In this document: one piece after another, positions 1 through 8,290 of the stretch
Layout: each line of letters opens with the position of its first letter
Numbering within the stretch: position 1 is the first letter of the stretch
NCBI GenBank assembly: GCA_964404895.1
Contig: CAYOLV010000009.1
Location: 1 to 64,000 of the forward strand
From: JBGSUZ01 sp964404895
GTDB lineage: Bacteria; Bacillota; Clostridia; Peptostreptococcales; Acidaminobacteraceae
Reading direction: 5' to 3'
Length of the DNA stretch: 64,000 bases
Made by a program: the position numbers and the translations under genes
The notes under the pieces: generated by a model
Databases searched by the model: none
What the model saw: only the letters and a program-made list of their open reading frames with translations
Told to the model about the DNA's origin: nothing

Positions 1-64
<64 letters not shown>

Positions 65-76
65 AAATTAAATGCA

Positions 77-108
77 AACAGTAGATTGATTTTATCTACT
101 GTTTTTTT
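77..108 (+). terminator. Rho-independent terminator after tRNA-Cys
   Basis: Perfect 10-bp stem AACAGTAGAT (77-86) / ATCTACTGTT (94-103) followed by a run of T. It separates the tRNA unit from the NAD-salvage operon. Confidence 0.8.
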
Positions 109-147
109 GTGCTTAAAATTACAGAATTAAGTCTACATATAGGATGA

Positions 148-176
148 TTGACCAAATTACTTTTGGAGAATATAAT
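148..176 (+). promoter_or_regulatory. Sigma-A type promoter of the NAD-salvage operon
   Basis: TTGACC (148-153), a 17-bp spacer, then TATAAT (171-176). The predicted start near 183 falls at the edge of two identical palindromes, so the promoter is placed for repression by a protein bound just downstream. Confidence 0.75.
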
Positions 177-184
177 AACTATAG

Positions 185-209
185 TGATATTATCAAGATG
201 ATATTATCA
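185..209. promoter_or_regulatory. Tandem palindromic operator, probable NrtR site
   Basis: TGATATTATCA occurs twice, at 185-195 and 199-209. Each is a perfect inverted repeat (TGATA-T-TATCA), and their starts are 14 bp apart. They lie between the promoter and the first gene, which codes for an NrtR-like regulator, so autoregulation is the simplest reading. That this regulator binds them is inference. Confidence 0.6.
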
Positions 210-222
210 AAACGCATTTTTA

Positions 223-1125
223 ATGATAGGTCAGGAGGTGTTTAGTATTATTCATTCTAATGAGTGGCTGACTGAAAAATCGAATGTAGCTGTGGACACA
301 CTAATACTATCTGTGAAGGTACAAGAGAGTTTAAATTATAGGAAGTTGCCTCAAAAAAAATTGTGTGTCTTATTGGTAAAATCTGAGGATGAAACAGTTT
401 GGCAAATTCCTAAAAATTATAAAAAAAAGGAAGAAAGTCTGGATGAAGCAGCGCTTAGAATATTGGAGGCAGGTTTTGAAGGAAGAGACTTGTACATTGA
501 ACAGCTATATACATTTAGTGATGCCAATAATATGGGTAATTCAGAAATCAACGTTTCTTATATGATTTTGACTTCTCAAATGAATTTAGAGGGAAGACAG
601 AGTGATAAGAAATTAAATTATAAGTGGTTTGAAATAACATTTGTAAATTTAGCCGCAAAATTGTCCGTAGAAGACTTTGGCGACTTGCCCTATACTACCA
701 GGCACGAAATTATTCTTCGTTCACTAGAAGATGTTCATGAAGCTGTAGGGGTTATGATTGAGGTCGATCGTGTAACAAAGAATCAAGAAATCGGAAATAC
801 TTTAAACATTATTAAAACAGAGAAAATAAATCATATTGATAGCAAGATATTGGCATATGGTATTGAACGGCTTAGAAATAAAATTGAGTATACAGATATC
901 TTATTTCATTTGATGCCGGAATGCTTTACTTTAACTGAATTACAACAAGTTCAAGAGTTGATTTTAGATGAAAAGATGTACACAGCACATTTTAGAAGAA
1001 AAATTGAACCTAAACTAGTCAAATGTGTTAATCAAGTAATTATTGCAAAGGGACATCGACCGGCTCAACAGTATACCTATAATCCAAAATGGAATTGCAA
1101 AACGAGATTAGGAGGATCTAAATGA
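223..1125 (+). CDS. nrtR: NrtR-like regulator of NAD metabolism (Nudix + winged helix)
   Basis: The N-terminal ~160 residues have a Nudix fold (VAVDTLILSV..., LCVLLVKSEDETVWQIP) but a poor catalytic Nudix box. The C-terminal ~100 residues look like the NrtR winged helix (LPECFTLTELQQVQELI, then RRKIEPKLV). NrtR proteins repress NAD genes and sense ADP-ribose-type ligands. The gene heads an operon with nicotinamidase and nicotinate phosphoribosyltransferase, which fits. The start is uncertain. ATG 223 has no ribosome binding site, while AGGAGG at 233-238 lies inside the frame, 8-11 bases before two ATT codons (247, 250). It overlaps the next gene by 4 bases. Confidence 0.75.
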   Translation: MIGQEVFSIIHSNEWLTEKSNVAVDTLILSVKVQESLNYRKLPQKKLCVLLVKSEDETVWQIPKNYKKKEESLDEAALRILEAGFEGRDLYIEQLYTFSDANNMGNSEINVSYMILTSQMNLEGRQSDKKLNYKWFEITFVNLAAKLSVEDFGDLPYTTRHEIILRSLEDVHEAVGVMIEVDRVTKNQEIGNTLNIIKTEKINHIDSKILAYGIERLRNKIEYTDILFHLMPECFTLTELQQVQELILDEKMYTAHFRRKIEPKLVKCVNQVIIAKGHRPAQQYTYNPKWNCKTRLGGSK

Positions 1126-1817
1126 TGCTAAATGGTTATGATAACGGAACAAGTAAGTTTATTGATGATCGAGCTATCAATAGCTTAATGGAGATGGCGA
1201 AGGAAATTGAAAGTGCTATGCCTCTAGATTTTAAGATGCTAAATAATGATAAATCAGCTATAGTTATTATTGATATGATCAATGGATTCGCAAAGGAAGG
1301 TATTTTATCAAGCAGTCGAGTAGGGGCATTAATTCCAGAAATTGAAAAAATGCTGTCTTTGGCCGAAGGTGTTCATAAAATTTTTATATGCGATTCTCAC
1401 TCAAGCGATTCAACAGAATTTCAAACTTATCCTTCTCACGCAATTGAGGGGACTGACGAAAGTTTAATTGTAGACGAGCTGGCTATACATGTGGATCAAC
1501 ATACTAAAATAATTAAAAAAAACTCAACAAATGCGATGATGACAACACAAATGAGAAACTATTTATTGGAGCACCCTGAAATCAGCAATTTTATACTGGT
1601 GGGTGATTGCACGGATATTTGTATCTTACAATGTGCACTAGGTCTTAAAAGCTATTTCAATGAGATCAACGTTACTAAACGAATTATAGTACCTTATAGT
1701 CTCGTAGACACCTATGATTTGGATGTAACCAATCACAACGCAAAACTAATGAACTTATTCTCTTTATATAATATGAAAATGAATGGTATTGAAATATATA
1801 AAGAAATCAGCTTATAA
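1122..1817 (+). CDS. Isochorismatase-family hydrolase, probable nicotinamidase
   Basis: Cysteine hydrolase fold: AIVIIDMINGFA carries the catalytic Asp, and GDCTDICILQCALGL carries the nucleophilic Cys after the usual beta-strand (FILVGDCTD). Nicotinamidase converts nicotinamide to nicotinate, the substrate of the next enzyme. GGAGG at 1111-1115 precedes ATG 1122 by 6 bases, and the start overlaps the stop of the regulator gene. The function is assigned mainly from the operon, because isochorismatase-family members vary in substrate. Confidence 0.8.
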   Translation: MMLNGYDNGTSKFIDDRAINSLMEMAKEIESAMPLDFKMLNNDKSAIVIIDMINGFAKEGILSSSRVGALIPEIEKMLSLAEGVHKIFICDSHSSDSTEFQTYPSHAIEGTDESLIVDELAIHVDQHTKIIKKNSTNAMMTTQMRNYLLEHPEISNFILVGDCTDICILQCALGLKSYFNEINVTKRIIVPYSLVDTYDLDVTNHNAKLMNLFSLYNMKMNGIEIYKEISL

Positions 1818-1860
1818 CATCTGTTAGCAACACTAAATCATGATTTGAAGGATGGGGAAT

Positions 1861-3243
1861 ATGAGTATATTTGATGGAAAAAGACTGGCATTGGATACTT
1901 TTAAAATGACTGATGAAATTATATATAAAATGAGAATGGGATGGTATTCTGATGTATATTTCAATAACACAGTAAGGGTGTTAACAAAACTTTCTGCTGA
2001 AGGATATACTTTTGGTGAGCAGGTAAATGATTTAGAGGGCATAGTAGATGTAAAAACTGTTACGAATGGCGACCTTGAGGTAGAAATGCAGTTCTTTACA
2101 AGAAGAAAACCATTTTCTGTAGTTGTAGGGGTTGATGAGGCTATAGCCATTCTTAAAGTCGCAACAGGTTATTATGACATTGACGGTAGATTTATCAATA
2201 CGTATGATCAACTTGAAGTTGAGGCAATAATGGACGGCACAAAAGTGGAGTACAATGGTAATCCTATGCAGGTAAAGCCTGTTTTGAAAATTAGAGGAAA
2301 GTATAGAGATTTTGGACATCTAGAAACTGCATTACTAGGTGTACTTTCTGTACCTACTAGAATTGCAACGAATGTATACAATGTAATGGTCGCTGCTAAA
2401 GGGAAGCAAATCCTGTTTTTCCCAGCACGATTTGATCATTATAAAATGCAAGGAATAGATGGGTATGCTTATTGGATTGCTATTCAAAGATACAATTTAG
2501 ATTTTGAAACGTCTGCGATGGCTTCTGTGTCTACGCATGCCCAAGGTGACTGGTGGGGTGGAAAAGGTGGTGGCACGATTTCACATTCTACGATTGCTTG
2601 TTTTTTGGGAAATACTTCGGAGGCGATGTTACAGTTTTCTCGAATTATGCCAATTGAAACTCCAAGGATTGCCCTTGTAGATTTTCATAACAACTGTGTT
2701 CTTGAAAGCCAACAAGTCATACGGACGATGTGGAACGCGTATTGGACTCATTATAAAAAGGGAGATATTGAAACTGCAAATCAATATAAACTCTATGGAG
2801 TAAGACCTGACACCAGTGGGAACATGGTTGATGAGAGCATTGTTCCAGATCCAGGAGTAAATGCCCATGGCGTAACACCTCAACTTGTACGGAATATCAG
2901 AGTTGGAATTGATAACTTCTGGCAATTACTTTTGGAGGAGCTACCATCTGAAGATAGAAATATAGCAGCTTCTTTAGTCAAAGAATATTGTTTGGGGGTT
3001 AAAATCATTGTAACGGGCGGATTCAATGCGGATAAGATTAAGTCCTTTGAAGCTGCGGGCGTTCCAGTTGATATATACGGTGTAGGGTCAAGTCTTTTGG
3101 AAAATTCATCATCAAATGGAACAAATAACGATTTTACAGCAGATATAGTCCGCGTGAAAGTCAGTGGATGTTATTGGCCGTTGTCAAAGGTTGGTAGATG
3201 CGCTAGTGATTTCAACGAATTGAAGCCAGTTATTTGTGATTAA
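1861..3243 (+). CDS. pncB: Nicotinate phosphoribosyltransferase
   Basis: Makes nicotinate mononucleotide from nicotinate and PRPP in the cytoplasmic NAD salvage route. Family features: the substrate loop ASVSTHAQGDWWGG followed by GGGTISHS, the strand ALVDFHNN, VGIDNFW, and the phosphate-binding region TGGFNADKI...VDIYGVGSSL. ATG 1861 is chosen because AAGGA at 1848-1852 sits 8 bases ahead; ATG 1852 would give three more residues. It is last in the NrtR-like operon and about 40 bases after the nicotinamidase gene. Confidence 0.9.
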   Translation: MSIFDGKRLALDTFKMTDEIIYKMRMGWYSDVYFNNTVRVLTKLSAEGYTFGEQVNDLEGIVDVKTVTNGDLEVEMQFFTRRKPFSVVVGVDEAIAILKVATGYYDIDGRFINTYDQLEVEAIMDGTKVEYNGNPMQVKPVLKIRGKYRDFGHLETALLGVLSVPTRIATNVYNVMVAAKGKQILFFPARFDHYKMQGIDGYAYWIAIQRYNLDFETSAMASVSTHAQGDWWGGKGGGTISHSTIACFLGNTSEAMLQFSRIMPIETPRIALVDFHNNCVLESQQVIRTMWNAYWTHYKKGDIETANQYKLYGVRPDTSGNMVDESIVPDPGVNAHGVTPQLVRNIRVGIDNFWQLLLEELPSEDRNIAASLVKEYCLGVKIIVTGGFNADKIKSFEAAGVPVDIYGVGSSLLENSSSNGTNNDFTADIVRVKVSGCYWPLSKVGRCASDFNELKPVICD

Positions 3244-3334
3244 AATAAAAATGTAAAAAAATAACATTAATCCTATTGTATGTTAATAATAAATATATTA
3301 TACTGTTCCTATAGAATAAAAAGGGGTGGGAAAC

Positions 3335-3436
3335 ATGTACGATATACGCATTTACATACCAATAGATTTGGAAATAGTTGAAATTAAAGAAGATCAATTT
3401 CAAGTTTTGAGTAGAGATCCATTTGTAATGAGATAA
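3335..3436 (+). CDS. Small ORF, 33 aa, unknown
   Basis: ATG 3335 follows AAGGGGTGGG with suitable spacing and opens a 33-codon frame beginning MYDIRIYIPIDLEI, acidic in the middle (VEIKEDQF). It ends shortly before a strong terminator. The ribosome binding site and terminator argue for a real small gene, but no family is recognised. It could also be a short leader. Confidence 0.4.
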   Translation: MYDIRIYIPIDLEIVEIKEDQFQVLSRDPFVMR

Positions 3437-3460
3437 TTAAAAATACAAAGTCTTAAGAAG

Positions 3461-3510
3461 AGGGCTGTCTAAATCAGGTATTTAATGCTGAGGAAGATAG
3501 CCCTTTATCA
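3461..3510 (+). terminator. Hairpin terminator left of the prophage
   Basis: AGGGCTGTCT (3461-3470) pairs with AGATAGCCCT (3495-3504) with one G-T pair, followed by TTTATCATTTT. It closes the NAD operon and the small ORF just outside attL. Confidence 0.65.
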
Positions 3511-3559
3511 TTTTAAAATAAAGCCCTGTATAAGGAACGCATCACCTGCGCAATTTCAT

Positions 3560-3673
3560 CAAAAAATAAAAAAATACTCAGCCTTAGATATATCTAAAAC
3601 CAAGCATTTTAAGCGATTGTAAGATGGTGCGACCAGAGGGATTCGAACCCCCGACCTTCTGATTCGTAGTCAG
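3560..3673. repeat. attL, 114-bp direct repeat with a tRNA-Arg fragment
   Basis: Identical over 114 bp to 41870-41983. The sequence diverges one base further on each side (T versus A at 3559/41869, T versus A at 3674/41984). It contains the last ~39 bases of tRNA-Arg, complement strand, plus ~75 bases of its downstream flank. The tRNA copy here is incomplete: the anticodon-arm sequence runs into unrelated bases at 3674. Confidence 0.95.
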
Positions 3674-3787
3674 TATAAGCAAACTTTCACCACTTAGCAA
3701 ACAGTATTAAAAGTGTTCAAATAGCTAGATTGATACCCTTGCTCAATTTCAATTATGGTCATTGATTTTCATTAAAACTTACGCTCT

Positions 3788-3807
3788 AGTGCAATGCTAG
3801 TGCAATG
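3788..3807. repeat. Candidate integrase arm sites, left end
   Basis: Two direct copies of AGTGCAATG (3788-3796, 3799-3807) lie between attL and the integrase stop. The same motif is doubled beside attR at 41844-41863. Repeats at both prophage ends and nowhere central are what integrase arm-binding sites look like. Confidence 0.5.
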
Positions 3808-3829
3808 AAATAATTTTCAGCATGCATAA

Positions 3830-4996
3830 TTATAAATTTACAAGCGATAGAGTGTCTAAACCCTCTCTTAATTGGCTGTTGCTTAAATGGGCATAAATAT
3901 CAGAAGTAATATTGAATGATGAGTGGCCGAGAATTTCTTGGATTTTCTTTAAGTCGACACTATTATATAATAGCCAAGACGCACAGGAGTGGCGAAGATC
4001 GTGAAACCTAATTTTAGGTAAATACATATCGGAACCTTCAGGCCATTTTTCTCTTTTTTTCGCATCTTCTTGTATATAATCGTTAATAGCATTCATAAGT
4101 TTAGTCCATTTTTTTGAAACATAAATATCCGTAATAATGTCCCCAGTCTCAAAAACAGATAGATATCCATTCCAATCGGGATTATATTTTTGTCCATAGA
4201 GAAGACGATTTTCTTTGATTTGCATAATCCTTTCCTGAACAAGTTGCTCAGCTTCTTTGGAGAGAGGGATTGTTCGTTTTGATTTTTCTGTTTTAGGCGA
4301 TTTTAAAATAATCGATTTATTAATATATTGAAGGGTATTGCTGACTGTTACGGTGTGCCTTTTGAAATCAAAATCAGATTCATGGAGTGCACAGATTTCA
4401 CCTTGACGAAGACCGAGTAGTAATGCCATCTTCATGTGCCAGGTGATGGTTTGACCATTTAATCGATTGATGGCTATCGTAATTTGTGAAGGATCCCAGT
4501 AGTTTAACTTTGGTTTAGTTGTTCTTGGCGCAGTAGCTTTGGGGATAGGACTAATATCAAGATAATCCCACTTAACTGCATAATTTAAAGAAACTCTAAG
4601 TGTTTTATGAATGTGGTGGATTGTATTGTCTGAAAGCTCAGTGGTAGATCTCAAATGCTTGTAAAATCGATTTATGTCATTTGCACGAAGATCAGCAAGT
4701 ACTAAGTTTTTAAAATAGCCATCAATGTAATTTTTATAGAGGTTATTATAAAAACTGAAAGTTTTTGGAGCCAAGAGCGAAGCATGATCAGAGAGCCATA
4801 TCTCAAGAAATTCAGATACGGTAATTTCACTTCTTGGAGTATACTTGTCGGAGTTGATGGCAGACTGGATTTCTATCATGGCTGCATACGCATCTTCTTT
4901 TTTTACGAAACCTGACATAAATTTTTGCTTTCTGCCATCTTCAGAAGGAACATTGATTCTAAAGGCATAGCCGTCCTTGTACTTAAATACACTCAT
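3830..4996 (-). CDS. int: Tyrosine site-specific integrase
   Basis: 388 aa phage integrase with an N-terminal arm-binding domain (about 1-60), a core-binding SAM-like domain (about 60-160) and a catalytic domain. The catalytic set is visible: R197 (LLLGLRQGEI), H332 and R335 (FHDLRHSCAS), H358 (LGHSS) and Y368 (SDIYAHL). It catalyses integration into and, with a directionality factor, excision from the tRNA-Arg site. It stops 157 bases from attL, the usual place. Only 9 bases separate it from the ImmA-like gene upstream, so the two are probably co-transcribed. Confidence 0.95.
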   Translation of the reverse strand: MSVFKYKDGYAFRINVPSEDGRKQKFMSGFVKKEDAYAAMIEIQSAINSDKYTPRSEITVSEFLEIWLSDHASLLAPKTFSFYNNLYKNYIDGYFKNLVLADLRANDINRFYKHLRSTTELSDNTIHHIHKTLRVSLNYAVKWDYLDISPIPKATAPRTTKPKLNYWDPSQITIAINRLNGQTITWHMKMALLLGLRQGEICALHESDFDFKRHTVTVSNTLQYINKSIILKSPKTEKSKRTIPLSKEAEQLVQERIMQIKENRLLYGQKYNPDWNGYLSVFETGDIITDIYVSKKWTKLMNAINDYIQEDAKKREKWPEGSDMYLPKIRFHDLRHSCASWLLYNSVDLKKIQEILGHSSFNITSDIYAHLSNSQLREGLDTLSLVNL

Positions 4997-5005
4997 AAAG
5001 GCCTC

Positions 5006-5527
5006 CTAAAATGGATTTAATGGATCGTAGATATAGATTGATGGCATATTGCTCAAAACTAAATGTGAACCGTTTTTAAGCGCATAAGACATACGCTTTC
5101 TAGACATAGTAATAAATTTTCTTTTGATCAGGTACTTCATTACTACAAAGGTCTCGCTGAGTTCTTCTAGATCAGCGCTTTTATGAGATGACAAATGATC
5201 CAGTAATAGCTTTTCTGGGATTAGAAAATCAGCCGCCCATCTAAGTGCCGCTGATTCTGATTTTTCCAATTCTATTCTACCGCGTGGGGTCAAATATCTA
5301 GTGGGCTGATTATTCGTGGGATTCGTAAAATGATGTCCTATTTCTTCTGCTAATATGCTGCGATACTTTGCAGGATCTTCTGCAATACCGTTACGAATAC
5401 CGATGAATCGACATTCTGGCATTTGATAATAAAATCCGTCGAGTTTTTTTAGGTCCATGTGCTCAATCAAAATTTCTTCTTGGTCGAGAAGGGCGTAAAG
5501 GCTCTGTGATGGGATAATGTTGCTCAT
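5006..5527 (-). CDS. ImmA/IrrE-family metallopeptidase
   Basis: 173 aa with LAEEIGHHFT, the form of the HExxH-type zinc motif common in phage ImmA/IrrE (DUF955) proteins, and a downstream SAALRWAADFLIP typical of the family. Such peptidases cleave the phage repressor on DNA damage (ICEBs1 ImmA is the model). ATG 5527 is chosen because GAAGGTGA lies just ahead; an in-frame ATG at 5560 has no ribosome site and lies inside a LexA box. It is separated from the repressor gene by several cargo genes, which is unusual for an ImmA partner. Confidence 0.8.
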   Translation of the reverse strand: MSNIIPSQSLYALLDQEEILIEHMDLKKLDGFYYQMPECRFIGIRNGIAEDPAKYRSILAEEIGHHFTNPTNNQPTRYLTPRGRIELEKSESAALRWAADFLIPEKLLLDHLSSHKSADLEELSETFVVMKYLIKRKFITMSRKRMSYALKNGSHLVLSNMPSIYIYDPLNPF

Positions 5528-5554
5528 GAGGTCACCTTCTTCAAATTGAATACG

Positions 5555-5566
5555 GAACATATGTTC
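5555..5566. promoter_or_regulatory. LexA/DinR-type SOS box upstream of immA-int
   Basis: GAACATATGTTC is a perfect palindrome matching the Gram-positive SOS box core GAAC-N4-GTTC. It ends 28 bases before the chosen ImmA-like start and follows the terminator of the upstream pair. The same 12 bases recur at 36125-36136. Damage-inducible transcription of immA and int is inferred. Confidence 0.65.
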
Positions 5567-5614
5567 GATTTAATGATAACAGAATAAACCAGAAAAAGGA
5601 ATGGGGAAACTAGG

Positions 5615-5644
5615 GAAATAAAAAAAGAACCCGAGGGTTCTTTT
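5615..5644 (-). terminator. Terminator of the 348/512-aa pair
   Basis: On the minus strand AAAAGAACCC pairs with GGGTTCTTTT (plus-strand 5623-5632 / 5635-5644), followed by a T-rich run. It overlaps the stop codon of the 512-aa gene and isolates the pair from immA-int. Confidence 0.7.
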
Positions 5645-7181
5645 AAAGCATCCGCTGACAAGATTTATAAATAATTTCGGAAATACCCCAATCATAAGTA
5701 CCATTGATTAAAGCATCAAAATTATTATAGATAAATACCAGAGCTGCTATCGAAATTAGAATTAGAATTAAATTAATTGTAAAATATGTATAAAATTGAT
5801 TAAATCTGCGTAACAACACGGATGCTTGAATTAAATTAATTTCTGACTCCGTCATAACAGATTTTGCAAATTGCTCGTGTTCTTCAACATCTTTCTTAAT
5901 GTTTAGAATATTGACATATGAAGTGACGTAAAAATAAAGTGCTGAAAAGCCTAATGATATTGCATAAATCATTAACGCATACTTAACTACATCAAAATTT
6001 GATCGGAGAACTGCTGGAACTAAACTAGCAATGAGTACAGCAATAAAAGTAGTGATGGATGAAGTTAAGTTTTTGGTGAGCGATTCAACTTGAGTTGATA
6101 TTTTGATTGATTGATCACTGATATAATCGACAATTCTTTTTCGTTCATCAAACCATATTTTAATTTTATCTTTAGTATAGATATTATAATTTGATTCTAA
6201 TGCTGAGTGTATTGAACTTAAATTTGCAATGAAATGCTGTGAGTTAGTCTTTTCAGAAGAGGTCATACTTAACGACAAAATATTTTTGAATATAGATAAT
6301 TTAGAAGCTGGTTCATCACTATACACAAAATTAAAAATAGAGTAAATTAAATCGTATGTCTCTAAATTTAGATTATCATTATCCTCAAATGAAAATGATG
6401 AATTCTTATAACTTTCAAAATTGTGGGTAATGGTGGAATCGTTAAAGCAGGTTGAACAAGCAAGATAGGCTAATGATAGCCGTGATAATCCAGTTACTAT
6501 AGCCGATTGAATAACAGAATCTACACATTGAATATTATTGAAATGAAAATAATTTGGATTAATCCAATTTGGTCCGCTTTCCCATTTTGCATACATTTTC
6601 CTTGCTTTTTCAATTGATAGATTGGCTTTCTCAATATTGATAATATTTAGGCTGTCAGGGACACTAATACCTAAATTGCTAGTTATAATCAAATAGTCAT
6701 TAATTAATGTAAATGACTTAGCTGAGTTGACAAATAAAATATTGTATTTATGAGGATCAAGAAGGTTTTCAAGTTTGCTATAATCATATCGTAGGTAGCT
6801 TAAAAAATTTTCTTCCGAAAAAAAATAAGAAACATTATACGTACTACTAGCGTAATTATTAAGTGTGTTTCTTAGAACGTCTAATTTGAGTTTTATATTG
6901 ACTATAGGGCTATACATTCTGATATCATGATCTACGATTTCACTAAAATCTTCTGGCGTTGTAAAAATTCTTTGATACGCGACTTGCGGAATATTTCTAC
7001 TAACATCTAAATATAAAACATTTGGATATTGTGAGGCACTATTTTTGATATTTTCAGCAAATTCCGGCCACTTTGTATTTGGTACTTCAAATGAAAGTGC
7101 TAATTCAGTTATAGAAATACTTTCACTCTCTTTAGAGAAGTTGCTTATAAAATAATTATAGAGACTGAAAATACCATCCAT
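5643..7181 (-). CDS. Unrecognised 512-aa protein with C-terminal membrane segments
   Basis: Residues 1-370 are hydrophilic, Ser/Asn-rich and match no family I recognise. Three hydrophobic segments follow, at about 375-393, 400-424 and 464-487, with a charged helical linker (KKDVEEHEQFAKSVMTESE) between the second and third. The gene lies 16 bases after the 348-aa gene, shares its terminator and is much AT-richer than the phage structural genes. A soluble sensor-like partner followed by a membrane-anchored protein resembles many phage-borne exclusion or defence pairs, but this is inference. Confidence 0.6.
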   Translation of the reverse strand: MDGIFSLYNYFISNFSKESESISITELALSFEVPNTKWPEFAENIKNSASQYPNVLYLDVSRNIPQVAYQRIFTTPEDFSEIVDHDIRMYSPIVNIKLKLDVLRNTLNNYASSTYNVSYFFSEENFLSYLRYDYSKLENLLDPHKYNILFVNSAKSFTLINDYLIITSNLGISVPDSLNIINIEKANLSIEKARKMYAKWESGPNWINPNYFHFNNIQCVDSVIQSAIVTGLSRLSLAYLACSTCFNDSTITHNFESYKNSSFSFEDNDNLNLETYDLIYSIFNFVYSDEPASKLSIFKNILSLSMTSSEKTNSQHFIANLSSIHSALESNYNIYTKDKIKIWFDERKRIVDYISDQSIKISTQVESLTKNLTSSITTFIAVLIASLVPAVLRSNFDVVKYALMIYAISLGFSALYFYVTSYVNILNIKKDVEEHEQFAKSVMTESEINLIQASVLLRRFNQFYTYFTINLILILISIAALVFIYNNFDALINGTYDWGISEIIYKSCQRML

Positions 7182-7197
7182 AAATAATCACACTCCA

Positions 7198-8244
7198 TTA
7201 TCTACTAGTTAGGTTCGTTTTGCTAAATCTTGTATTACTGAAACGGCAATCGACAAGACCATCATCACTATTTACATTAAGTTGTATAGACTCGGAATTC
7301 CGTATAGCTAAAGGAATTTTTATTGATATGCCATTGTCAAAACGTATTACTTCATATTTAAGTGTGGAATTTACATACTCGCGATTAATTTCGATTTCTT
7401 CTTCGATTATTCCCTCTCGATGAAGATCCATCAACAACTCGTCAGAAATTACTGGATCTAATATTTGGTCATGTATGAAATCTAAAATGTTGAAAGTATG
7501 TTGTGTAGAAAGTTGATCTACTAAGTTCCCAATTATATCATCATATGCGTCTAAAGCATTATAGCATTTATCAGTTAATATTTCGTAAACTTTTTTTGTT
7601 TTATCATTATCATTTAGCAGGGCAATTGCATCTAAAAATTCTGTATAAAAATATTGCGTGGTCATTGTTTTTTCATCAGAAATTATTGAATAATGAGTCG
7701 CATCATGTTCTATTGTTAAATAGGCGCATCTTCTTACGCCGTTATTACTAGTAGGCAGTGAAATAATATCGGAGGTAAGTGCTATTTCAGTTCCAGCTGC
7801 TGTAGCGTTAATAGAGTGGAAAACGTTGTTGGCAAATTCTAACATCATAATTCCTATAAAATACTCATCTACATCATTTTTATACAAATTAATTAAGATG
7901 TCGGATTCTCTAATATTTCCTTTTGCTTTCATAATAGTATAAAGAAGCTGAGCTATTTTTTTTGACTCTTCGATAAAAATATGACTATCAGTTGGATTGT
8001 TAAGAATTAACTTAATGTGTTCATATACAAGGTTTAATCCACTAGCTGCATCTCGAAATCTACCACTTTTTCGTCTTTTACTTCGTAAAGACGCTTTAGT
8101 ATGTAATTTTAAGAAATCACTAAATACAGCATTTGATTTGATATCAAGTAGGGCATCGCTTAGTGAGATTGAATGGCTGGCACGAGTATCAAGTACATGT
8201 AGAATAGATTTTGTGATTTCAACAGTATTTGTATTTGGAAACAT
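7198..8244 (-). CDS. Unrecognised 348-aa soluble protein, partner of the 512-aa gene
   Basis: No signal peptide or membrane segment. A basic patch SLRSKRRKSGRFRD sits near residues 52-65. The middle (DEYFIGIMMLEFANNVFHSI, RRCAYLTIEHDATHYSIISD) is loosely reminiscent of the 37-kDa nucleoid-associated (NdpA/NA37) family, but I cannot establish this. The C-terminal ~60 residues look like an all-beta domain. AGAAAGGA precedes the ATG. It is the first gene of a two-gene unit with the membrane-anchored protein. AT-rich, probably cargo. Confidence 0.55.
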   Translation of the reverse strand: MFPNTNTVEITKSILHVLDTRASHSISLSDALLDIKSNAVFSDFLKLHTKASLRSKRRKSGRFRDAASGLNLVYEHIKLILNNPTDSHIFIEESKKIAQLLYTIMKAKGNIRESDILINLYKNDVDEYFIGIMMLEFANNVFHSINATAAGTEIALTSDIISLPTSNNGVRRCAYLTIEHDATHYSIISDEKTMTTQYFYTEFLDAIALLNDNDKTKKVYEILTDKCYNALDAYDDIIGNLVDQLSTQHTFNILDFIHDQILDPVISDELLMDLHREGIIEEEIEINREYVNSTLKYEVIRFDNGISIKIPLAIRNSESIQLNVNSDDGLVDCRFSNTRFSKTNLTSR

Positions 8245-8290
8245 ATTTAATCCTTTCTATAAGTAAAAATTTTGAATTCAATAGTCTTAT

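Noticed and set aside
2629..2925. 98-codon minus-strand ORF
   Set aside because: Fully inside pncB on the other strand, without start signals.
3635..3673. tRNA-Arg sequence at the left prophage end
   Set aside because: Only the 3' part is present; the sequence diverges at 3674, so it is the attL remnant and not a gene.
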